A DNA stretch of 64,000 bases, from assembly GCA_010645155.1 (NCBI GenBank), contig CM021319.1:8789330-8853329 (forward strand). The letters are read 5' to 3'. This document shows positions 54,110 to 64,000 of the stretch, piece after piece. The notes under the pieces are model-generated. The model made no database searches. It was not told the origin of the DNA and was given only the letters and a program-made list of their open reading frames with translations. This DNA is from Tigriopus japonicus. Lineage: Eukaryota; Arthropoda; Copepoda; Harpacticoida; Harpacticidae. The first letter of the stretch is position 1; each line of letters opens with the position of its first letter. The translations under genes were made by a program, and so were the position numbers.

Positions 54110-55136
54110 TGGCCCTTCTACACGGATGGGTCAGATGTGAACAACCGAATTGGCTCTGGAGGAGTCCTGTATCAGGGTACCTCTTCTCGGCAAAAATTCT
54201 CGATGAGACTCCAGGAGTTCAACACAGTTTTCCAAGCCGAGATGTTTGCCATTAAGTTGGCATGTGGCATAGTGCGAGATATTGCCTCAACTGAATTAGT
54301 CAATGAAGTCACTATATTCTGCGACTCTCAAGCAACCTTAAAAGCTCTAATGAAGGTGGAAATTACCTCTCGGCTTTTGGAAGAGACTGTTAATGACTTA
54401 AACGCTCTTGTACAATGTGGCACAAAGGTTCAATAAAAGTGGATCAAGGCGCACGCTGGCCACAAAGGCAACGAATGTGCAGATGAATTAGCACAACAGG
54501 GTGGCTAACCTAGGGGACGTATCAGTTCTCCCCGATGCTTCTCAAGTTTACGTTAACCAAGCAATTGAAAAACACATCAAGAGCACATGGAACACCAATT
54601 GGATATCTCGCAAAGATTGCGCGACGAGCAGGAATTTCTTGACATCCGTGCACACTAATGTACACAAGTCATTGAGTTCTCACAGCCGTTTCAATTTAAG
54701 CCGTTTAATCCAACTTATAACCGGGCATTCATTTTTGATGTCACATAACCATACCTTGGACAAATATGTAGATCCCATCTGCCGATTATGTTGCGAAGCC
54801 ACAGAGACATCCGAACACAAACTTCGAGATTGTGAAGCATTCATTAGCTCTTCAGAGAATGGAAGCCTTTGGTTCTGCTGAAGGAAAAGGCACAGACTAT
54901 TCGTGGACCCCAAAAGAGATCTCCTCGTTCCTTTCCAAGGGAACATCTTTAGGACCTATCCTTTTGGATTTCCACGTTCATAGAATAATTATGTTCTTGT
55001 GGTGAGTCCCCTCAACATCATGCGTTTGCGTAAGTTGCGTAAGTCGGCGTAAGCTGACCGCTCTTGCTTCTCTTGAACATGCGCTCTTATGCCCGCTGTT
55101 TCTGAAGCCGCATGCATTAAACAAACAAACAAAAAC
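54110..55136 (+). pseudogene. RNase H and C-terminal end of a non-LTR retrotransposon
   Basis: FYTDGSDVNN, FQAEMFAIKLAC, FCDSQATLKAL and KAHAGHKGNECADELA are the four blocks of a type I RNase H domain in order. A TAA (near 54434) and a short frame break interrupt it. The following frame 54501-54881 ends in LITGHSFL and CRLCCEATETSEHKLRDC, the zinc-knuckle-like end of I/R1-type LINE ORF2. The 3' end is near 55136 with an AAACAAACAAACAAAAAC tail. The RT part is absent. Confidence 0.8.
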
Positions 55137-55139
55137 AAT

Positions 55140-55265
55140 GATGAAAAATTGTTTCGACGAAGACAATGGAGAGCGGATTGAGGAATTATGGAAATGGAAA
55201 AAGCAATTTGTAACAGAGGAACAAGCATCTCACTTCAACACTTTTTGACGTAAATTCGCATACAC
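55140..55265 (-). pseudogene. Dead copy of exon 3 of the LRRC8-like gene
   Basis: The minus strand aligns with the channel exon at 50196-50057: TATGCGAA(C/T)TTAC, AAAAAGT(A/G)TTG, GAGATGC, TTCCTCA and CATTGTCTTCGTCGAAA keep order and spacing. Translated, MRIYVKKC is followed by a stop and SEMLVPLLQIAF, against MRTYSKKYC...TEMHVSPFLLYF. The next bases are the LINE 3' tail at 55136, which cuts it. It lies 3.3 kb upstream of the live gene. Confidence 0.65.
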
Positions 55266-55269
55266 AGAT

Positions 55270-56178
55270 TACTTTCCGTGAAGTGAACACAATTTGAAGC
55301 ACTGGCACTTAATGGGGAGGTTCAATTTACAGCGAGACACAGATGTGCACTCATGAAAAAAATGGTTCAGCGGTAATGTTTTTGAAATGGAGATGTTGAC
55401 TAAATGGGAATTAGTCAACTCTAATTAGCATTCTGTAATGGAGATGTTCCCTTAACGGTGTACTTATTTGGATAGTTGAAAGAATCTTGAATAGAGAAAA
55501 GAGGAAAGCATCGTAATCTTCTCTATATACAGCAACATACAACATCCACCGGCCAGGCTCATTAATTTTATCAAATTTTGCTTAGGGTTGGCCTTCACTA
55601 GTGATTTGACTTTGAGAAGCCATTTTTACGTGAGGTCGCCATAGAGGTCTCTAGAGTGGAGATGCTAGAGCAGACCGGTCGTAAAATTTCAAAGTGGGCA
55701 GCAAGGGCCATTTATCATCAGCGACTAGTTGAAACTTGCCCAGACAAACGTATTCGAAGAAGGCAAATTTTTGAAAACTTTTAGGTTTCAGCATGTGGCC
55801 TCCTGTCTAAGGTTTGCTTCTTCCAAATTATACTAAGGTGTTCAATGTAGTTTATTTTCTACAATTTGCAACCATTTATTTGCACATTTATAGGATTCGG
55901 CATTAAGAATACTTTGAGCGTACTTTCGTTTGTACCATGATCTTCCACTTGCAAGGGCAAATTTTTACGATATTCGTAGGATCACCAATCATTTTCACGA
56001 TAGGTAGCCCTACTAGGTCTGCCAATTAGCCTTCAGGATCTAATAATTACAATTGAATGCAATGAGGAGCAAAGCTTTCTTCTGAGTGCGAACGGAAATG
56101 GCACCCCTTGCTTTATTCGACTTTGGATCAGGGACGCTTTGCAAAGGAAACTGACATCTTGATTTTACAAGACACTTT
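55270..56178. other. Intergenic DNA, no gene seen
   Basis: No frame with a domain. If a paralogous channel gene once stood here, I cannot find its other exons. Confidence 0.45.
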
Positions 56179-57184
56179 TTGGTCCCACAATTCAATGGGG
56201 AACAACTTTTCTGTTATTGTATTATATAAGTTTAGGCCCAGGGAAAAAGTTATATACTTAAAAACCTATTAATTGTAATATTTTCAAATAAACTATTTAA
56301 CCCATATTTAGAGACCATTTAGTTACTTGTTGAATTCAAATTGAATAAAAATTCATTCATCAAAAGCTGAGTTATTTGACTTTAAATGGTCCATTTTTGA
56401 CCCAAAAACGCTGGAAAACACAACAGCTATATGGAAAAACAAATTCCCAAAGATTTCGTGTGGGTTTTCAATATTGGAAAATACATGAAAATTTTCAAGT
56501 TTTATTTTGGAGTTTATGTCAAAATAGCTCAGAATAATATAAAGTATGACTTAAAATGCACTTAAACAAGATTTTTGGAAAGCATATTTCATAACTATTT
56601 AGAGTACGCTATGATGTGTATTGTGCCAAAATTACAAATTAATATGTCTAACAGATTCATATTCACATTTACGAATTCTAGAAGGACCATGTTCAAAATA
56701 GACTAAAACCAAAACTTGAAACACTAGCCGATTTTTTCAAAACTTTTAAGTATTGTCCAACTTTAAGTGTCTTTGATACTGCAATTTTTTTTATCACAAA
56801 ATGTATTTTTAGTGCTTTTTAAGTTTTTTATTATTATTTTGAGCTATTTTGACATTAGCTCCAAAGCTCAAAAAATCGTTTATTTTTGGGATAATGAAAA
56901 GCTACATGAAATATATGGGAATTTGTTTTTCATATAACTGCAGCGTTTTCAGCACTTTGGGGTCAAAAATGGACCATTCAAAGTCAAATAACTCAGCTGT
57001 TGATGAAGTAAATTTTATTCAATTTAAATTCAACAGGTAACTATATGGTCTCTAAATATGGGTTAATAGTTTATTTAAAAATATTATAATTAAAAGGTTT
57101 TTAGGTATATAACTTTTTCCCTGGGCCTAAACTTATATAATACAATAACAGAATAGTTGTTTCCCATTGAATTGTGGGTCCAAG
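56179..57184. repeat. 1-kb foldback, nearly self-complementary throughout
   Basis: TTGGTCCCACAATTCAATGG at 56179 faces its near-complement ending at 57184. Matching continues inward for about 450 bases per arm: TAAGTTTAGGCCCAGGGAAA against TTTCCCTGGGCCTAAACTTA, TGACCCAAAAACGCTG against CAGCACTTTGGGGTCA. The centre is near 56680. Outside, CATCTTG at 56155 and CAAGATG at 57182 suggest the arms once ran further. Confidence 0.9.
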
Positions 57185-57507
57185 ATGTGCCATGACGTCT
57201 TTGGGTATTTCGATCCAAACCTAAAAAGCCATTCGGAACACCGTGCCAAGGCATAGTCTCCTTGTGACGTTTTTGATTTTTTCAAGAAAGTAACCAATTG
57301 CAATATCAAAAAATGACCCAGAAACATTACTCAATTCCACCTTTGATTCATTAATTACATGGTTGTCATTTGCCTGGTCACACATTTCAAATGTTCCTAC
57401 ACTTTTGTCGGCTCAACAGTTGGTAAAGGGCGACACGTTTTTCGATCACACTTCCTCTAGCATTTAAAAGATCCCAAATGATAGTTTTATAAGCGAAAGG
57501 AAGCAAA
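57185..57507. other. Short intergenic stretch
   Basis: Nothing recognised. It may contain diverged outer arm sequence of the foldback. Confidence 0.4.
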
Positions 57508-58545
57508 TAGTTAAAGTCGAAGGATCTTTTAGCGGCATGAATGATGTCAAGTCAGGTGTTCCGCAAGGTTCAATTTTAGGTCCGCTCTTGTTTATTCTCT
57601 TTATTGCTCCTCTCCAGGAATGGTCAGGACTCGAAATGTTTAGTTGAGGACTTGGAGAAGGTCTACTCTTGGGTTGGCGAGAGTAACATGGCATTGAACG
57701 GGATGAAATTCCGCACAATGACGTATGGGGCGTCAAAATTAAACTCAAACACAATGGCACTCAAAGACAATGGTGGTTGTGATATTGAGCAAGTATCGTC
57801 CATAAGGGATTTAGGAGTTGTCATCCAAGATGATTGAAAGTTTGATGAGCATATCCAGTTAAAAGTGGGGAAGGCATTTCAAACGTGCGGCTGGATCTAT
57901 CGCACTTTCAAGTCCAGAGATAGTATTACGATGCTAACTCTGTACAAGTCGATTGTTCAGCCGCATCTTGAATATGCCTCACCCATTTGGGCTCCAATGA
58001 GTTCAGCAGGTTTGCAAAAGGTCGAGCAGGTCCAAAGATGTTTTACCAGGAACATCACAGGAATGAGAGAGCTCTCGTATTGGGAGAGGCTCCATAAGTT
58101 AGGGTTGTACAGTACTCAGAGAAGGTATGAAAGGTACTGTATGTTTTCAAGAGCATTCATGGGCTCTGTCCTAACCCAGGATTTGAGATCAGTTGTAGCG
58201 ATCCTAGAGGTTCTACGTGCGCCCTGAGAGCACCTCCAAATCCTAAGGAATCAAGGCTAATTCGAACAATGAAGTCCTCCTCTCTTCTTTATCGGGCCCC
58301 TTCATTGTTCAATTTGTTGCCTATTTGCCTTCGTCGGGAATATGTAGGAGCTGATCCTCTAACAGCATTTAAGGCAGGATTGGACAAATTTTTAAATACT
58401 ATTCCTGACCAACCCACTATACAAGGGTTGTATAGATCTGCCAACAGTAACTCATTGGTAGATCAAATTTCATATAAACATTAATTATTGAAACTATAAT
58501 AATGATTAACTCTCTTTACAGGGAATCCCATTTCTTGGATTTTAA
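57508..58545 (+). pseudogene. Non-LTR retrotransposon fragment, copy C
   Basis: Same family as copies A and B: SGVPQGSILGPLLFILFIAPL, then a 62-bp deletion that removes exactly the YVDD block present in copy A (42300-42361). It continues with VYSWVGESNMALNGMKFRTM, KSIVQPHLEYASPIWAP, RELSYWERLHKLGLYSTQRR and FKAGLDKFLNTIPDQPTIQG. It ends after ACTCTCTTTACAGGGAATCC near 58545. Confidence 0.87.
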
Positions 58546-61500
58546 TGTAGATATCAGATAGCGTGCAAGCTGTAGTCAGGCTAATTTGGCAATGGGGCGG
58601 AATTTGTTGAATTTGTGAGGAAAATGTCGTCCTCACAACGTAACTCTTGAGCGGACAGTTAGGGTGGCTAAACTTATCAATTAGGATTGGCTAAGAGATT
58701 GAGCAAGGAAATCGTAAGACGTGGAAGACTCTCCTCAGGCGTTCAGCTGTGGATTTCTTATGAATCGAATTCCATTCGATTCCAGTCCATAAATGACTTT
58801 GATTTATCAAGAATGATTAAACAATCAAATAAGGATGTCGTTTGCTGAATTTCAGCATCATACGTTTCACTATTCACGAGAAACAACGTTTCGAAATTGA
58901 TAAAAGTCGCAGTCGTACGCGCAGAAACGAGAGAAAAATTGACCGTACAATCGTCCTTTTGGATGCTGCAAATTTTTGCCCCCTCAATAGCATTAGTATT
59001 TGTTGCCGCCCAAATAACTAGCACCGAATCAGTTCAAACATATTTTCAACAAGGCTCACTCGGGTAGTTAACAACAAAATTAGGCTTTAATAAAAATGTC
59101 GACAGAGTAGGGCTTTGATGGTACAATTCAAAATGGCGGTCGAGTTTTTCGCGCTTAAACAAGCCTGGAAGCTTCTCCTCTCTCGCAACCTCGAAAGACG
59201 CGCCGAATTCAAATTCTCAGGAGCGGGCGTCAATAGTATTTAATAACACTCAATGGTTTGCTTATGCAAGATGACCATAGTTTTAATGAAAGTGCGCAAG
59301 ACGGATATTCAATGCCAAATGCTGCAATTTTGCAAATTTATGCCTCTGAATTGAATTATCATATTCATTGAGCACCTTAGTATAATTTGGGCGAAGCAAA
59401 GCTTAGACAGGATGCCACATGCCCAAAAAACTTCGTTTTTAAAAAATTTGCCTTCTACGAATACGTTTGTTTGGACAAGTTTCCACTAGTTGCTGACGAT
59501 AAACGGCCCATGCTGCCCACAATGAAATTTCATGACCGGCCTGCTCTGGTATCTCCAATCTGGAACACTGGAAAAACTTGCCCAAGCCCAGATTTCACAT
59601 CACTAGCCCGCACTAAAGCATTCTTGAAACTTGAGCAATTAGTTGAATCACAGACACTCTTAATGAATTTGTTAAGACTTAACTCTTGTTTGGTGTGTTG
59701 TTTTAGCAGTATTCTGGACTTACTTGGGTGAATATTATTCGGAAATACAAGGATTATTCACGATTTTCTTGAAACGTTGTATGGGCACAATTTGTAGTAC
59801 AATATAAAGTATCTCTCCCGAAGAAGTATACCATCTATCAATATCTGAATTTCTTCATTCCAGCTGGCTAGCCTACATCATCATGGAAAGCAACGAAGCT
59901 TTATCAAACCTAAGGAATCCTAATTTTAAGCAATGAAAAGAAATCTGTAATGTGAGTGTTTAAACTTGGTTAGAATAGGTTTGATGAGTTATTTGTACAT
60001 AACAATTTCTAAAACTTTTGATATTCAAAACTTAATAAAACGGTAGGATAAAGCTAGGTCAATGGCACTATTTTTTTACCTTCCTTGAATTGTGTCTGTT
60101 TCTCGGTCTTCGTTCCATGCCAATCTGATTACAATAAGACCATAATTATTTGCGTTATTTTTTTGGTCAGCAATTATTTTGATACCCTGCAAGGATAAAG
60201 ACAAATTTGACGGTGGTATTAGGTTTTCCAATCAAATAAACACTCCATTTTCCCTCGTAGTATTGATATTACTTTCTCTAAATTTAATCTGAACAATTAT
60301 TTGCTTTAATGTTGTCTAATTCATGTGTATGTATTCCTAGAACAGGAACGTATTAAGTGTCTGATGAATCATTGTATGAATTCTCAGCAAAGTTTTGGCC
60401 ATTACCTTACAATGTTCAGCGTTAATCATAACTCTGTCATTCTGACTTCATATCTGAAGTGACTTTTAAAATCCGTCCTAATGTTCAGTGTCTACTTTGC
60501 AGAACAGATACAGCTTGAAGAAAAATGTGTCTAGGAATTGATTTATCAATAAATACACAAACGCGTAAGTAAAAGACAATAAGTTTTAAGGTTTTCTAAA
60601 AGGGTGGGCGCCGAAGCACGAATAATTTTAATTGTTTAAAATTTGCCCCTTTACAATCTTAAGTGATTCAATGAATTTTTCATCTCTAAAAACCGGGCAT
60701 TCCCTTTGTGAGCGTGGAATATCAGGTAAACTTGTCGGGTTTTTACTTGTTTTACGTGTGGTTGAAACAAAAATATCTCTTTATATGAATATTTATTTAA
60801 TAACAACGCCAGACCCTGCCTTCCTACTATCATATAGGAAGCAATTCTAATGATTGAAGGTTTAATTTTTCATGTCCAATATTGACTGGAGTAAGATGTA
60901 ATTCATCAATACGTTCTTAAAAATGATTACACACGGGCAATCACCTTAAAAGTTAAAATTAGAGGAACTTCAACACGAGATATTAACATGGAATTTTATG
61001 TTAAAGATGAAATCTTACTTTGACTCTCGTTGTAATGTAAAAGCTCGGAAAAAATGCGTTATTCCTGACGGTTTTCAGCTTCACAAAGCTAAAGCCATGA
61101 ACAATATAACTCAAGGGTTCTTAAACTTTTTTCAGCCAGGCCCCCTTACCGGTTTTTGAGAAACCCAAGGTCCCTCCTCTACATTTGTAAGCTCATATTT
61201 TTTAACAGTTCAAAATACTTTAGGTCAGTGCTGAAAGGTTCAGTAAGGAAAATCTACGGTAACCAGTTTCACCCTATCACCCAAAAGATTAATGTTACAG
61301 CCGTGTAGCACCGGGTCGAAAAGGGTCAAGTCAATCTGTATCCAAAAATATCTGTCTTAAATTTCAAAAATTGAAAATCATTTAGCATTGTCTTCAATCT
61401 TTCAAGTAAACTAGTGAAGAAACTAATGTATCATTTTTTATGCGTCTTGAAAGCCTCACGTTTAACCAAGTTTTTCTAGTTCCAAGATGACAAATCATGA

Positions 61501-61654
61501 CAATCATTTCTTGTGGAACAGAAATCAATTCCACTAGATGGTGTCGAATGTTCCATCTCTCGCCTTAACATGTTCCAAAGTCAGTGGAACGCTCCCTCTG
61601 GCGTCAATTCGTTTTCTTTTATTTCTTTTTTTCCTGACAAACACTAACTTCAGA
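58546..61654. other. Intergenic DNA, no gene supported
   Basis: 3.1 kb of AT-rich sequence. Open frames at 58758-59024 (minus) and 59387-59731 (plus) have no signal, domain or conserved pattern. CAAGGGTTCTTAAACTTTTT at 61112 resembles a hAT MITE end, without a partner. Confidence 0.45.
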
Positions 61655-62045
61655 TCAAGGGAACCAAGTTCCAAACACTTTGAAGGCATTCCATCGCAGA
61701 TCCGCAAAGTGATCGTATCCACTTCCACGTTTATTTGTCTGGTTCCACGGATTTTGAGCGAAGCACTCGGCCGCGATTTTATCACAAAGACATGCGTGGA
61801 AATCACAGGAAGTCTCCTCATCCCGGCAATAAATCCTGGTGTTGTCCCATTCCCAATCGTAAAACACCCAACCCGGTCCCAACCATGAACTGGAGCACTG
61901 ATCTTGTCGAAGCCTCTCATAACATCGATCATGGTCGTAACAACAACGATCCACTTCATCCACAAACGGAAGCTCTTCAGCCCCTTGAAATCCACAATGG
62001 TTCCCGTATTCGTTGTATAATAGAGCTTCTCGTCCACTTGCATAC
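61655..62045 (-). CDS. Secreted phospholipase A2, terminal exon (partial)
   Basis: The acceptor TTTTTTGTAG precedes the exon at 62045; the stop is at 61655-61657, about 129 codons. The frame carries the calcium-loop region (YGNHCGF), the active-site block DEVDRCCYDHDRCY with the catalytic His-Asp, and the second conserved block CLCDKIAAECF that supplies the other catalytic Asp. This is the fold of group I/II-type secreted PLA2, which cleaves the sn-2 ester of phospholipids with calcium. The calcium loop is two residues longer than usual and has QG where the family has GG. The upstream exon with the signal peptide is not found, so the gene start lies to the right or was missed. Such enzymes serve digestion, lipid signalling or defence in invertebrates, and nothing here indicates a venom role. 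The longer frame 61534-62097 is a shadow. Confidence 0.82.
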
Positions 62046-64000
62046 CTACAAAAAACTCTGTGGCTGCCAATGTTCCACAGTTTTTAAAAGATGCCATTGG
62101 TGTTACCTAATCATATCTCCAAATTGTCCCACTGATCGTTTGAATCGAGGATTGCTAGAAGCGGGGTCAGTTCGAACCAGAAATAACAGGATTGGCAGCA
62201 AGCACTTTTGCATCATTTTGAATGTGATGAACAATGGCCAAAGACTGAAGACTGTTTTGGACGTAGATAGCGTTTTGTTTGTATTTCCAAATCCGGTTTG
62301 TAAATACGAGTATGATGGATTTCATAAGATTGTGCTTACTCAAGACTCTAGTCGAGTGTGCGTGTGATGCATTGCGTTTCAGTCTTCCATAATGGACAAA
62401 TGGAGGTGCACCGTGAGAAGAAATGATAAATTCTCGCTTGGCCAATGCCATTTCCCTCCTGGTCAACCCTGAGGACGCCTTTTTCTTGGTAATCTATTGA
62501 TTTACGAGCCTTCGGCTTCAGACCCAAACTGCACGGAGAAATCAATCCTTATATCAGGCTTGATGTTGCCAAACCAGGTAGCACGTAATTAGGGATAGGG
62601 TTGTGTTGGAAACGGGGATTTAGAGGAAGTTATAATTTGCTTTATATTTTGAAAAAAAAACCATGCTTGATTCACTATGCTCTTGAAAAAACTCGAGTTT
62701 AGTAAATTGTTTTCGAAAAAATTTCATCCATTGTGTGTCTCCTTATTGTCAATCTTGAATTTACCAATTATAGAAACTTTCTACTTGATTTAGAAAATAT
62801 ATATTGCTGCAGTTTTATTATTACTTTGAAAATTCGAAAACTATTGTAAGAAACATGACAAAAAGCATTGGTTAAACATGTATTGTATAACTTTTACCCA
62901 CACCATTTTAAGTCTATCGTTTTTAAGATACCTGAAATATTTAACACTTGTAATGCGTTACATTTAAATTTTGAGTTGGCATTCAATCATTTTGGATGAA
63001 AGTTAGTATTTTGCTAAAAACTAATAACATTTTGAAAGGTTTAGTGTAGTAAACGAGTTTCTTATTTTTTTATGTTGTCTACCGACAACATCTTTGAACG
63101 CATTTTGCTTGGCTTTTTGACAAACAACATGCTTTTTAAATCACGAATTTGAATACCACTTGAGCCGAATGCAACCCCTACTAAACATGACCGATCTGAA
63201 CATGGCAAGATAAAAAACCGAGTAATATCTTTTCAGCTGACCACTGAAGGCCAATTTTGCAGGTAGCCTCTGAGGTTGCATTTCGAGTCGTTTCATTTCT
63301 CTCAAAATTCCCGTTGGTTGCCCTATTGTTCAGGATTTCTTTAGGATAGGAATTGGCCGTTTTATGAGGTAATTTTATTGCCGTTTAGGACGTGCACTGC
63401 CCACTTGTTGTTGAAAACTATGAGCAACTTTTTTGTTCTTTCTTGGTTAATAAAAGCAGAACGATGACTTAGAAATAAAAGGTAAGTTGACATCAAGATG
63501 GACATGTTTTGAATCTTTTAAACAATAGATGAGGTGTCTCTTACAATGATAGTGCAAATTGTTATTTTGATCCGCGTTTCCTTGCGATGTCAAAAACTGA
63601 AGATCGATAGAGATGAAATGGGATTGTCATATCTTAGTCTCATGAAATGTAATGAAATGAAGTGGAACATCCATTGTCATTTTTTCCTTCGTTTTGTCGG
63701 CCTTACTTTTGAAGAATTCAATATTTGCAAAATATTTTAAGGTCCAACTCCTTATTAATCAAAATTATTCCTTAAGCTCCGATTCAGACTTGTTCTACGT
63801 AGTTTTATACTTCGGGAATACACTTTTTATGAATGTATTTGGCAAATTTATTGTTCGACCATTTAATATGGCATTTAGATTTTGCAATCAACGCCGTTGA
63901 TTATAAATTTTCACATTCAAAAACTAAAGTTATTGACAAAATAATTTTGTTCTCCAAAACTTTTACGTTCTTTATACAGTTTTGAGAGCATTTTAATCGG
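62046..64000. other. Region upstream of the phospholipase exon, no gene placed
   Basis: It should contain the 5' exon(s) of the phospholipase, but no signal-peptide exon with a phase-compatible donor stands out. From about 62600 onward the DNA is AT-rich with short frames only. Confidence 0.4.

Noticed and set aside
58758..59024. An 88-residue minus frame as a gene
   Set aside because: No recognisable pattern and no supporting neighbours.
59387..59731. A 114-residue plus frame as a gene
   Set aside because: No domain, signal peptide or splice context; it lies in AT-rich intergenic DNA.
61534..62097. The 187-residue minus frame over the phospholipase exon
   Set aside because: It is frame-shifted relative to the HDxCY-containing frame; the conserved cysteines lie in the other frame.

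Overview
The window is animal nuclear DNA, most likely from an arthropod. A copepod-like crustacean is my guess, but the species cannot be fixed from the sequence. The evidence is spliced genes with GT-AG introns of 59 bp to several kb, animal-type proteins (Sec23, SLC13 carriers, a GPI-type aminopeptidase N, a four-TM channel, a secreted phospholipase A2), an AT-rich background with GC-richer exons, and many Tc1/mariner, hAT-like, LINE and SINE remnants. A 289-base assembly gap lies at 41048-41336.

Layout. 155-6936 (minus) is a multi-exon SLC13 sodium/dicarboxylate-type carrier whose 3' end lies off the window. 13284-14938 (plus) is a head-to-head SLC13 paralogue with a single, differently placed intron and an altered first SNT motif. 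16302-23271 (plus) is a complete Sec23, with a possible 30-nt micro-exon. 23.5-33.4 kb is mobile-element territory: a hAT MITE, a nearly intact Tc1 inside a long inverted repeat, a deleted mariner and a TIR element. 33937-37277 (minus) is a two-exon aminopeptidase N with an Ig-like N-terminal domain and a GPI-type tail. 39251-39844 (minus) is a small secreted mucin-like gene built on 33-bp repeats. 40-48 kb holds SINEs, LINE fragments, hairpins, inverted repeats and the gap. 48672-51874 (minus) is a five-exon four-TM channel gene resembling the membrane half of LRRC8 but without leucine-rich repeats; it has two interchangeable first exons, and a dead copy of its exon 3 lies upstream at 55.2 kb. 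52.7-58.5 kb holds more mobile DNA. 61655-62045 (minus) is the last exon of a secreted phospholipase A2. The remainder shows no gene I can support.

The genes are not an operon or an obvious pathway. The two SLC13 genes are a local duplication, and the channel locus shows local exon duplication. The most striking finding is the LRRC8-like channel without LRRs and its twin first exons. The second is a set of non-autonomous elements, several with clear 8-bp target duplications, each carrying its own short word repeated near its ends; one is only 36 bp long. No database search was possible: homology statements rest on motif recognition.
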